The notes beneath the pieces were generated by a model. The model was not told the DNA's origin. It saw only the letters and a list, made by a program, of their open reading frames with translations, and searched no databases. The translations under genes and the position numbers were made by a program. Source: Ornithoclostridium faecigallinarum (GTDB taxonomy: Bacteria > Bacillota > Clostridia > Christensenellales > UBA3700). From it: a stretch of DNA of 50,014 bases. The stretch's first letter is position 1. Each line of letters opens with the position of its first letter. Of this stretch, positions 23,784 through 32,918 are shown piece after piece. Location: the NCBI GenBank assembly GCA_018713665.1, contig DVOI01000054.1, positions 1 to 50,014 of the forward strand, given 5' to 3'.

Positions 23784-23812
23784 ATTGTAACCAAAAGAAA
23801 GGGATAAGTCAA
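23784..23812 (-). promoter_or_regulatory. Promoter of the polyamine operon
   Basis: TTGACT (23812-23807), 17 bp, TACAAT (23789-23784) on the minus strand: five of six matches in each box with ideal spacing. It defines the leader described above. Confidence 0.8.
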
Positions 23813-23826
23813 CTATATCGACAAAT

Positions 23827-23855
23827 AAAAAACGCGCGCGCCGAAACGCACGCGC
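23827..23855 (-). terminator. Intrinsic terminator of the MFS transporter gene
   Basis: Read on the minus strand, CGCGTGCG-TTTCGG-CGCGCGCG (one T-G wobble) is followed by TTTTTT, 18 nt after the transporter stop codon. It lies just upstream of the polyamine promoter and insulates it. Confidence 0.85.
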
Positions 23856-23873
23856 TTTTCGTGAACCTGTCTC

Positions 23874-25334
23874 TCATTCCGCAAACCTTCCGCCGCCGTG
23901 AGAGGCACTATCGGCGATATCGACGGCTGCGCTCTCGCCGCTTACGTCGTCTGCCGCCGCGGCGCGGCGCTTGGCAAGCTCCTCTTTGATCGTATTGAAG
24001 CGGTCGCGCCCCATGTTCGCCCTGTGCGAAAAGACGATAGAGACAAGGAAGATAACGCCGGGAAGCACGCCGAGCACGACGCGCACCGCCATAAGCGCGC
24101 TGTCGGGCTGATCGATCACCGTGCCGTCCATGCTCTCGGTGTAGCCGAACGCCTCGAGTACGAGCGATACGAGCGCGATGGATACGCCGCTGGCGATCTT
24201 GTACATGAATTGAGTTATGCCGTAGTAGGCGCCCTCGCGGCGGACGCCGTTGACGTACTCGTCCACCTCTATGACATCGGGCACGCCCGCATAGGGCAAG
24301 ATCTGTATAGCCGACATCCCGGCCCCTGCGAACACACACAAAAGCACCGTCGACCAGACCGTCTCTGCCGGCACGAAGATTGCGAACAACAGCACGAACG
24401 CCATGTACACGCATGCGACGACGTAGACCTTGTGCTTGTTGTACTTCTCGCTGAGCTTGACCCATAGTGCGGACGACGCTATCGCGCAGACGAGCGGAAT
24501 CGCAACAAAGATCATCGCCATCGCGCCGCCGCCGAAGCCAAGCGAGTCGTTGATGAAGAACATGAACACCGCCATGATGATGTCAAACCCGACCATGCTG
24601 AGCAGGTAGCACATCATGATGTTGCGGAACTCGGGCAGCTTGAAAAATTCTTTGAGCGTGGTGAAAAAGCCCTTGTCGTTCTCGGGCGCGTCGGACACGC
24701 GCTCTTTGATGTTGTAGCCGCTGAAAAACATGATCGCGACCGCAATCGCCGCAAATATGCCCGCGGCGAGAAGATAGGCGCGCTTGCTGTCGCCGAATAT
24801 GCCGTAAAACACGCTCTCGACGCCGTCCGCAAGCAGCGCGAACACCGCCGCGCCGATGATGAGCCCGACGTTGGCGAGCGCAATACGGATGCCGTTGAGC
24901 GAAGTCCTCTCGTCATAGTCGTCCGTCATGTTGGCGGTAACGGAGTTGTACGGGATGTAGACGACCGTCCATGCGGTGTTGAACAGCATGTAGGCAAAGG
25001 TGTAGTACAGCATTTTTTCCCATTGTTGATCGGCGCCGCCCGGCACCAGCCAAAGCAACAGAAAACACAGCCCGTACGGCAGCGCGCCGAACAGCATATA
25101 TACCCTGCGCTTGCCCCACTTGCTTTGAGTCTTGTCGGTGATGCGCCCCATCAGGTAGTCGGTGATTGCGTCCCACGCCTTGGCGATGAGGAACACCGCC
25201 GACGCCAGCCCGGGCGAAAGCCCGCCGACATTGACGAAAAAGTAAAGCAAATAGAAGGAGATCGCCGCGAACAAAATGTTGGCGGACAGATCCCCGAGAC
25301 CATAACAGACCTTTTCTTTAACGGACAATTTCAT
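23874..25334 (-). CDS. MFS transporter, glycoside-pentoside-hexuronide (GPH) family
   Basis: A 486-residue cation-coupled symporter-type protein with about twelve membrane helices. GPH signatures are YGLGDLSANILF at 11-22, TDYLMGRITDKTQSKWGKRR near 58-77 and YIPYNSVTANMTDDYDERTSL near 127-147. Substrate is likely a sugar or glycoside, but no metabolic gene sits beside it to say which. The C-terminus is a hydrophilic Ala/Asp tail of about 40 residues. Start ATG at 25334 with GGGAGAAT; own promoter and terminator. Confidence 0.88.
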   Translation of the reverse strand: MKLSVKEKVCYGLGDLSANILFAAISFYLLYFFVNVGGLSPGLASAVFLIAKAWDAITDYLMGRITDKTQSKWGKRRVYMLFGALPYGLCFLLLWLVPGGADQQWEKMLYYTFAYMLFNTAWTVVYIPYNSVTANMTDDYDERTSLNGIRIALANVGLIIGAAVFALLADGVESVFYGIFGDSKRAYLLAAGIFAAIAVAIMFFSGYNIKERVSDAPENDKGFFTTLKEFFKLPEFRNIMMCYLLSMVGFDIIMAVFMFFINDSLGFGGGAMAMIFVAIPLVCAIASSALWVKLSEKYNKHKVYVVACVYMAFVLLFAIFVPAETVWSTVLLCVFAGAGMSAIQILPYAGVPDVIEVDEYVNGVRREGAYYGITQFMYKIASGVSIALVSLVLEAFGYTESMDGTVIDQPDSALMAVRVVLGVLPGVIFLVSIVFSHRANMGRDRFNTIKEELAKRRAAAADDVSGESAAVDIADSASHGGGRFAE

Positions 25335-25380
25335 ATTCTCCCGCGCGGCAGAGCCGCTCTCCTCTCTTGTATCCGTATCG

Positions 25381-25410
25381 ATTATACCACTTGCAAGCCG
25401 TCTCGCGCAA
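25381..25410 (-). promoter_or_regulatory. Promoter of the MFS transporter gene
   Basis: TTGCGC (25410-25405), 18 bp, TATAAT (25386-25381) on the minus strand; perfect -10, weaker -35. The leader contains a small GCGGC/GCCGC hairpin. Confidence 0.55.
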
Positions 25411-25457
25411 TGCCCTCGCGAAAATTTCGCAATTTTCGCCGCGTGGGCGATTTTCCT

Positions 25458-25485
25458 TTGTTTTCGGCGCGGTTTGTGCTATCAT
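25458..25485 (+). promoter_or_regulatory. Likely promoter of gltX-trmL
   Basis: TTGTTT (25458-25463), 16 bp, TATCAT (25480-25485), ending 21 nt before the gltX start. Both boxes are imperfect, so this is a tentative call. Confidence 0.4.
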
Positions 25486-25506
25486 AAAAGAAACACGCGA
25501 GGTATT

Positions 25507-26955
25507 ATGGAAAAAGTAAGAACGAGATTCGCCCCCTCTCCCACGGGCTTTATGCATATCGGCAACCTGCGTACCTGCCTGTACGCCTACCTCTACGCCA
25601 AAAAGCGCGGCGGCACCTTCGTGCTGCGCATTGAGGACACCGACCGCGAACGCTACGTCGAAGGCGCGGTCGACGTCATCTACCGCACCCTCGAGACCGC
25701 CGGCATCTCCCACGACGAAGGCCCCGACAAGGACGGCGGCTACGGTCCCTATATCCAAAGCGAACGCAAGCCCCTCTATCTCGAATATGCGAAAAAGCTG
25801 GTCGAGACGGGCGGCGCGTACTATTGCTTTTGCACAAAAGAGCGCCTCGCCTCCCTCGGCGGCGAAAACGGCGTGCACAAGTATGACAAACATTGCCTAG
25901 GTCTGTCCAAAGAAGAGGTCGAGGCGCGCCTCGCCGCAGGCGAACCGTACGTCATCCGCCAAAACGTCCCCACCGAGGGCGTGAGCGAATATGACGACAT
26001 GGTGTTCGGGCACATCGCCGTCCCCAACGCCGACATGGAGGACAACATCCTCATCAAGTCGGACGGCATGCCGACCTACAACTTCGCCAACGTCGTCGAC
26101 GACCACCTGATGCACATCAACTACGTCATCCGCGGCATGGAATATCTCTCCTCCACTCCCAAATACAATCTGCTCTACGATTCGTTCGGCTGGGAGAGAC
26201 CGCACTATATGCACCTGCCGCCCATCATGAAGGACGCGCAGCGCAAGCTGTCCAAGCGCTACGGCGACGCCAACTTCGAGGACTTCCTCGCAAAGGGCTA
26301 TCTGCCCGAGGCGATTGTCAACTACATCGCGCTGCTCGGCTGGAGCCCAAAAAACGACCGCGAAAAATTGAACATGGACGAATTGATCGAACTGTTCGAC
26401 GTCGACGGCATCTCCAAGTCGCCGTCCATCTTCGACGAGGCAAAGATGCGCTGGCTCAACGGCGAATACATCAAGGAGATGACCCCCGAGAAGTTCGTCG
26501 AGCGCGCGCGCAAGTTCTTGGACGAGAGCGCGGTCGCCGGCAAGTACGACTATCTCAAAGTCGCAAAATTGCTCATCCCCCGCGTCGAGATCTTGTCCGA
26601 AATTCCCGAAAAGGTGGAATGCCTGCGCTCGTTCGGCAAGTACGACCCGACGATGTTCGAACACAAAAAGATGAAGATCACGATGCCGCTCGCGCTCGAA
26701 GTGCTGCAAAAGTGCGCCGAACTGCTCCCCTCCGTCGACGAGTGGACGGACGAGTCGCTCAAAGCCGCGCTCAACGCGCTCGCCGAAAGAGAGGGCAAAA
26801 AGACGGGTCAGATCTATCTTCCCCTCCGCCTCGCAATCACCGGCGCGGCAACCACCCCCGGCGGCGCAACCGAAATGGCGGAATTGCTGGGCAAAGAAGA
26901 GAGCCTCAAACGCCTCGACTTCTCGATCGGATTGCTCAAAGAGGCGCTTGGATGA
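25507..26955 (+). CDS. gltX: Glutamyl-tRNA synthetase
   Basis: A 482-residue class I synthetase charging tRNA-Glu. The HIGH motif is GFMHIGNLRT (HIGN 17-20) and the KMSKS-type loop is KLSKRYGD near residue 246. RIEDTDRERYVEGAVDVIY and GPYIQSERKPLYLEYAKKL are typical. The start at 25507 (MEKVRTRFAPSPTG) follows GAGG; an in-frame upstream ATG lacks a site. Whether it also mischarges tRNA-Gln, as many Gram-positive GluRS do, needs the gatCAB genes, not present here. Confidence 0.97.
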   Translation: MEKVRTRFAPSPTGFMHIGNLRTCLYAYLYAKKRGGTFVLRIEDTDRERYVEGAVDVIYRTLETAGISHDEGPDKDGGYGPYIQSERKPLYLEYAKKLVETGGAYYCFCTKERLASLGGENGVHKYDKHCLGLSKEEVEARLAAGEPYVIRQNVPTEGVSEYDDMVFGHIAVPNADMEDNILIKSDGMPTYNFANVVDDHLMHINYVIRGMEYLSSTPKYNLLYDSFGWERPHYMHLPPIMKDAQRKLSKRYGDANFEDFLAKGYLPEAIVNYIALLGWSPKNDREKLNMDELIELFDVDGISKSPSIFDEAKMRWLNGEYIKEMTPEKFVERARKFLDESAVAGKYDYLKVAKLLIPRVEILSEIPEKVECLRSFGKYDPTMFEHKKMKITMPLALEVLQKCAELLPSVDEWTDESLKAALNALAEREGKKTGQIYLPLRLAITGAATTPGGATEMAELLGKEESLKRLDFSIGLLKEALG

Positions 26956-27506
26956 TCAACGTCGTCTTGGTCAACCCCGAAATTCCCAACAACACCGGCA
27001 ATATCGTCCGCACATGCGCGGCGACCGGCGCGGTCCTGCACGTCATCGAGCCGTGCGGATTCAGCTGGGAAGACAAATGCCTCAAACGCAGCGGTCTCGA
27101 CTATTGGGAGATCTCGGACGTGCGCAGATATCCCGACATGCACGCCTTCCTCGCCGCAAACTTCGGCGACAAGGCGGCGAACACAGGCGACGTTCCGACC
27201 GACCTCAAAGTGACGAAGACAAACACGGGCACGCAATTTTTGTACGCGTCGACCAAGTCCAGACACACTCATTGCGAGGTGAGTTACCAAAGAGATTGCT
27301 ACGTCTTTTTCGGCAGAGAGACAAAGGGACTGCCCGAGGACATCCTGCACGCCAATTACGACGATTGCGTGCGCATACCTATGCGCGCAAACGCGCGCTC
27401 GCTCAACCTCGCCAACAGCGTTGCGATCATCGTCTACGAATATCTCCGGCAGCACGACTTCGCCGGCTTGAAAGAAGACGGCAAATTGACGCAATACGAC
27501 GATTGA
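26952..27506 (+). CDS. trmL: tRNA (cytidine/uridine-2'-O-)-methyltransferase TrmL
   Basis: A 184-residue SPOUT-fold methyltransferase that 2'-O-methylates the wobble base of certain leucine tRNAs. MINVVLVNPEIPNNTGNIVR opens it; the knot motifs are FFGRETKGLPEDIL and RIPMRANARSLNLANSVAII. The start overlaps the gltX stop (ATGA), so the two are co-translated tRNA genes. A longer open frame lying over gltX is discounted. The segment after DKAANTGDVPTDLKVTKTNT is slightly longer than in E. coli. Confidence 0.94.
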   Translation: MINVVLVNPEIPNNTGNIVRTCAATGAVLHVIEPCGFSWEDKCLKRSGLDYWEISDVRRYPDMHAFLAANFGDKAANTGDVPTDLKVTKTNTGTQFLYASTKSRHTHCEVSYQRDCYVFFGRETKGLPEDILHANYDDCVRIPMRANARSLNLANSVAIIVYEYLRQHDFAGLKEDGKLTQYDD

Positions 27507-27535
27507 AAAAGCGAGGCGAACCGCCCCGCTTTTTT
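27506..27535 (+). terminator. Intrinsic terminator after trmL
   Basis: AAAAAGCG-A-GGCG pairs across an ACC loop with CGCC-C-CGCTTTTTT (one A-C mismatch), beginning at the trmL stop codon. The T-run makes it a good plus-strand terminator. Confidence 0.8.
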
Positions 27536-27597
27536 GCTGTTTTGAAATCGGCACCGCGTTCGGTCGAACTTCCCTTTCGGCGAAAACGACGCTCGCG

Positions 27598-27630
27598 AAA
27601 AAGGCGCGGCTCCTTGGAACCGCGTCTTTT
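27598..27630. terminator. Bidirectional terminator between trmL and hydA
   Basis: CGCGGCTCC (27605-27613) pairs with GGAACCGCG (27616-27624) with one wobble. T-rich tracts flank it on both strands (27625-27630 on plus, 27602-27598 on minus), so it can end the minus-strand hydrogenase operon. Confidence 0.7.
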
Positions 27631-27640
27631 CTTCTGCATG

Positions 27641-27664
27641 GGACGGCTCGGGGACCGTCCTTTT
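27641..27664 (+). terminator. Further hairpin with T-run between trmL and hydA
   Basis: GGACGG (27641-27646) and CCGTCC (27655-27660) form a 6-bp stem followed by TTTT. It works on the plus strand only; with the two upstream it makes three terminator-like hairpins in 160 bp. Confidence 0.5.
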
Positions 27665-27674
27665 CATTGTCTCG

Positions 27675-29411
27675 TCAAACCTTCTTGTCCGCCTTGTAGG
27701 ACGTGTGAAGGAGCTTGTGCGCCTTGGCGCTGTTGGGGAAGCCGAAGTAGTCGTCGTAGATGACGTTCATCACCGGCGAGTCGGACGAACGGCGCAATTT
27801 GTTGGTCGCGTCCGACGTGTAGAGAGCCTTTGCCCTCGCCTCTTTGAGCTCGGTGGAGTTGCGGACGCTGTCCGAGAGCGTCGGCTGTCCGCCGCCGTTG
27901 ACGCAGCCGCCCGGGCACGCCATGATCTCGATGAAATCGTACTTCTTCTCGCCGGACTTGACTTGCTCGACAATCTTGCGCGCGTTGGAAAGCCCGGACG
28001 CGACCGCGACCTTGATCGGGTGTCCGGCGACGAGATAGGTCGCCTCTTTGATCGGTTCGGCGCCGCGCACACTGAAGAAGTCGAGCACCTCAAAGCTGCC
28101 GTCCAACATATGCGCCGCCGCTCTCAACGCCGCCTCCATGACGCCGCCCGTCGCGCCGAAGATTGCGCCGCCGCCCGACGCCAATGCGAACGGATTGTCG
28201 AATTCTTCGTCGGGAAGCTCGGCGAACTTGATGCCCGCGGTCTTGATCATACGCGCAAGCTCGCGCGTCGTCAATGCCGCGTCGACGTCGTCATTCATCT
28301 CCTCGCGCGTGCACTCGTATTTCTTCGCCGTGCACGGAATGATGCTGACGACGTACAGGTTCTTGGGATCGATGCCGTTCTTTTCGCACCAATAGCTCTT
28401 GAGCAGCGCGCCGAACATCTGCTGCGGCGACTTGCAGGTCGAAAGGTGCGGAATCATCTCGGGATAGGTCTGTTCGACGAACTTGATCCACCCCGGGCAG
28501 CACGACGTGAACATCGGCAGCGGCTTGCCCGTCTTGATGCGGTTGATCAGCTCGCTCGCCTCCTCCATGATCGTGAGGTCGGCGGTGACGTCCATGTTGA
28601 ACACCGCGTCCGGACCCAGCCTGCGGATCGCCGCGACCATTTTGCCCTCGACGTTGGTGCCGACGGGCATGTCGAACGCCTCGCCCAGCGTCGCCCTGAT
28701 TGACGGCGCGGTGAAGAACACCACCTTTTTGGACGGATCGGAAAGCGCCGCCCATACGTCGCCCGTCGTCGTCCTCTCGGACAGCGCGCCCACCGGGCAG
28801 GCGACAATGCATTGTCCGCAGCCCACGCACGGCGAATCGACGAGCGGTCTGTCGAACGCGCTTCCGATGTGGACGTGGAAGCCCCTGCCGATCGGACCGA
28901 TCGCGTTGACGCTCTGCTTGCGGCACGCGGCGACGCAACGCATGCAATTGATGCATTTGTCGTTGTCGCGGACGACGTACGGCGTCGACATGTCGATGGG
29001 CAAGACGAAGTCCTCGCCCTTGAACCTGTCCTCGTCGACGTAGTAGCCGAGCGACAGTTTTTGAAGTTCGCAATTGTGGTTGCGCTCACACGAAAGACAC
29101 TTCTTTTTGTGCTTGCTGAGAATGAGTTCGAGCGTCAGCTTGCGCGAACGGCGGCACTTCTCGGTGTTGGTGCGCACCTCCATGCCCTCCGCGACCGGAT
29201 AGACGCACGCCGCGACAAGCCCTCTCGCGCCCGTCGCCTCGACCACGCACATGCGGCACGAACCGACGCAGCTGACGTCTTTGAGATAGCACAGCGTCGG
29301 AATCTCGATGTGAGCCTTGCGCGCCGCCTGCAATATCGTCGTCCCCTCGGGGACGGTGACCGCTATGCCGTTGATCTTGAGATTGACCATTTTTTGCTGA
29401 TCGTTTTCCAT
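27675..29411 (-). CDS. hydA: [FeFe] hydrogenase catalytic subunit of trimeric HydABC type
   Basis: A 578-residue catalytic subunit evolving or oxidising H2 at the H-cluster. In order: N-terminal [2Fe-2S] (CYLKDVSCVGSCRMC), a His/Cys cluster site (CLSCERNHNC), two [4Fe-4S] (CINCMRCVAAC, CVGCGQCIVACP), then H-cluster motifs L1 TSCCPGW (~302), L2 (~356) and L3 EIMACPGGCVNGGG (~492). L2 reads IIPCTAKK where the consensus is MPCTAKK, so the first-shell methionine is Ile. Start at 29411 (MENDQQKMVNLKING) with AGGAGGTG overlapping the hydB end. No maturase genes (hydEFG) are in the window. Confidence 0.94.
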   Translation of the reverse strand: MENDQQKMVNLKINGIAVTVPEGTTILQAARKAHIEIPTLCYLKDVSCVGSCRMCVVEATGARGLVAACVYPVAEGMEVRTNTEKCRRSRKLTLELILSKHKKKCLSCERNHNCELQKLSLGYYVDEDRFKGEDFVLPIDMSTPYVVRDNDKCINCMRCVAACRKQSVNAIGPIGRGFHVHIGSAFDRPLVDSPCVGCGQCIVACPVGALSERTTTGDVWAALSDPSKKVVFFTAPSIRATLGEAFDMPVGTNVEGKMVAAIRRLGPDAVFNMDVTADLTIMEEASELINRIKTGKPLPMFTSCCPGWIKFVEQTYPEMIPHLSTCKSPQQMFGALLKSYWCEKNGIDPKNLYVVSIIPCTAKKYECTREEMNDDVDAALTTRELARMIKTAGIKFAELPDEEFDNPFALASGGGAIFGATGGVMEAALRAAAHMLDGSFEVLDFFSVRGAEPIKEATYLVAGHPIKVAVASGLSNARKIVEQVKSGEKKYDFIEIMACPGGCVNGGGQPTLSDSVRNSTELKEARAKALYTSDATNKLRRSSDSPVMNVIYDDYFGFPNSAKAHKLLHTSYKADKKV

Positions 29412-29415
29412 ATCG

Positions 29416-31308
<1,893 letters not shown>

Positions 31309-31309
31309 A

Positions 31310-31804
31310 TCACGCCTCCCTGTACTTGGCGATGATCGCCTTGACCTTGCCCGGTTCGAGCTTGCCGTAAACTTCGTCGTCAATCATCATGACCGGCGCA
31401 AGTCCGCATGCGCCCACACAGCGGCAGCTGTCAATCGAAAACAATCCGTCTTCGGTGCATTCGCCGCACTTGATTCCCAATTCCTTTTCGACAGCCTCCA
31501 AGATCTTGTCCGACCCCTTGACGTAACACGCGGTGCCGAGACACACGCTGATGCGGTGCTTGCCTTTTGGCGTCAACGAAAATTGCGAATAAAAAGTGGC
31601 CACCCCGTAGACCTCGGAAAGCGAGACGCCCATGCCTTCGGCAATGATTGTCTGCACCTCGATCGGGAGATAGCCGTAGATGCCCTGCGCGCGCTGCAAG
31701 ACGTGCACCAAGCTGCCGGGGATGTGCTTTGACTCCTCGATGACGGCTTGAAGCTCCGCTTTCTGCGCGGCGGTACCGTGGAAAGTCGATTTCTTTTCGC
31801 TCAT
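31310..31804 (-). CDS. hydC: Hydrogenase [2Fe-2S] subunit (NuoE-like)
   Basis: A 164-residue thioredoxin-fold [2Fe-2S] protein, the small subunit of the HydABC complex. The four ligands are in CLGTACYVKGS (two Cys) and SCRCVGACGLAPV (two Cys). The N-terminal helical domain has LVHVLQRAQGIYGYLP and EVYGVATFYSQF, both NuoE signatures. GAGGAGAAT precedes the ATG. First gene of the operon, behind a promoter and a terminator-like leader hairpin. Confidence 0.94.
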   Translation of the reverse strand: MSEKKSTFHGTAAQKAELQAVIEESKHIPGSLVHVLQRAQGIYGYLPIEVQTIIAEGMGVSLSEVYGVATFYSQFSLTPKGKHRISVCLGTACYVKGSDKILEAVEKELGIKCGECTEDGLFSIDSCRCVGACGLAPVMMIDDEVYGKLEPGKVKAIIAKYREA

Positions 31805-31818
31805 ATTCTCCTCACCTT

Positions 31819-31842
31819 AAAAACGCGCCCCGAAGGGCTCGT
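31819..31842 (-). terminator. Terminator-like hairpin in the hydrogenase leader
   Basis: On the minus strand ACG-A-GCCC-TTCG-GGGC-G-CGT is followed by TTTT, between the promoter and hydC and only 15 nt before the start codon. It could attenuate transcription of hydCBA or simply be a residual insulator; the stem is interrupted by one mismatch. Confidence 0.5.
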
Positions 31843-31860
31843 TTATTATTTAACAATGTT

Positions 31861-31889
31861 ATTATAGCATACGCGCGCGCCCTTTTCAA
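31861..31889 (-). promoter_or_regulatory. Promoter of hydC-hydB-hydA
   Basis: TTGAAA (31889-31884), 17 bp, TATAAT (31866-31861) on the minus strand. The leader is about 50 nt. I see no obvious Rex-type palindrome over it, though an imperfect TTGTTAAATAATAA stretch lies just downstream. Confidence 0.75.
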
Positions 31890-31947
31890 CAGCTTTGGGC
31901 AACAATTTGAAAAAGTTGCGCAAAGGAAACCTCTCCTTCCCAAAGAC

Positions 31948-31969
31948 AAAAAAATGCGCCTTACGGCGC
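31948..31969 (-). terminator. Terminator of the DUF1624 gene
   Basis: GCGCC-GTAA-GGCGC followed by ATTTTTTT on the minus strand, 28 nt after the DUF1624 stop codon. It separates that gene from the hydrogenase promoter. Confidence 0.8.
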
Positions 31970-31996
31970 AAAAACCGAATACAGGTCGCAAATCTC

Positions 31997-32872
31997 CTAT
32001 ATAATCACAAAGTCGCCCGGCGTGACGAACAGCGCGCTGATGATCGCAAAGATCACCGCGAGCACCACTTGGTGCAACACGTACACCCACAGCGCGTGCC
32101 TGCCCCAGAACGAGAACGGCGCGTACCAATTGTACTCCCCGAGCCACGGCAAGAGCGAACGCCGCTTGGGATAGAGCACCGGCGCAATCGCCGCGCCTAT
32201 CAGCATGTAGCCGGTCGTCGGGAACACCGGATAGTAGTCCGTCGAGACCACGACGTCGGCGGAATTGGGAACGGCGCCTTTCATCCAATGAGCGAGCCAA
32301 AAGAAAGAGTCGTCGGCGGCGAACGCATATCTGTCCCTTTCATAGACCTGCATAAAACCGTAATCGATGAAGATGATTGCAAGCCCCAACACTAGACAGA
32401 CGAGCGCCGTCTTGTGCTTTTCGCCGCCGCAGCAGATGTCCACAATCACCCAAAGCAGAATGGAAAACGCGAACATGTGCAATATGCCGAACGTAATCGG
32501 CGAGCCTATCTCCGTCGTCACAACGGTGATTATGCCTGCAAACAGCGCGACCTCGACGCCCCTCTTGAAGTTGTTTTTTGAAAAAGAACAGGAAATGCCG
32601 CAAAGCAGCGCGAACAGCCAGACCACGATGTCCTGCACGGTGTAGCGCAGGTCGGAATGCCAATATTCGCGCGCCCGCAAGATCAGCTCGCGCAAAAACT
32701 CGCTGTCCGTCGCCGCGTACCATGTGTTGCCGAACTGCAATGCGATGTCGTACATCGTGTGGTCGAACACCATGAGCAGCACGCAAACGCCGCGCAAAAA
32801 ATCAAGCTCCCAAATGCGGGAACGTCTGCCGCCGAGCGCGCCTTTTGTCGTGTTCAATGCCTCGCTTTGCAT
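31997..32872 (-). CDS. DUF1624 / HGSNAT-like multipass acyltransferase-type membrane protein
   Basis: A 291-residue membrane protein of the DUF1624 group (related to heparan-alpha-glucosaminide N-acetyltransferase). ELDFLRGVCVLLMVFDHTMYD near residues 22-42 is the signature, with the conserved His; about seven helices follow, including GILHMFAFSILLWVIVD and FWGRHALWVYVLHQVVL. It probably acylates a cell-surface sugar, substrate unknown. I use the ATG at 32872 (MQSEALNTTKG). No Shine-Dalgarno site precedes it and TATAAT ends 6 nt before, so the mRNA may be leaderless. Confidence 0.82.
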   Translation of the reverse strand: MQSEALNTTKGALGGRRSRIWELDFLRGVCVLLMVFDHTMYDIALQFGNTWYAATDSEFLRELILRAREYWHSDLRYTVQDIVVWLFALLCGISCSFSKNNFKRGVEVALFAGIITVVTTEIGSPITFGILHMFAFSILLWVIVDICCGGEKHKTALVCLVLGLAIIFIDYGFMQVYERDRYAFAADDSFFWLAHWMKGAVPNSADVVVSTDYYPVFPTTGYMLIGAAIAPVLYPKRRSLLPWLGEYNWYAPFSFWGRHALWVYVLHQVVLAVIFAIISALFVTPGDFVII

Positions 32873-32878
32873 ACGACG

Positions 32879-32905
32879 ATTATAGCACGCGCGCGCGCTC
32901 AAGTC
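32879..32905 (-). promoter_or_regulatory. Promoter of the DUF1624 gene, leaderless arrangement
   Basis: TATAAT (32884-32879) lies 6 nt before the ATG. The best -35, TTGACT (32905-32900), is only 15 bp away, so the spacer is short. The expected start site is the A of the ATG. Confidence 0.55.
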
Positions 32906-32918
32906 AAACCGCGCGGCA

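Noticed and set aside
23555..23812. An 85-codon frame in the polyamine leader
   Set aside because: It starts upstream of the promoter's -10 box, has no ribosome site and crosses all the predicted RNA helices.
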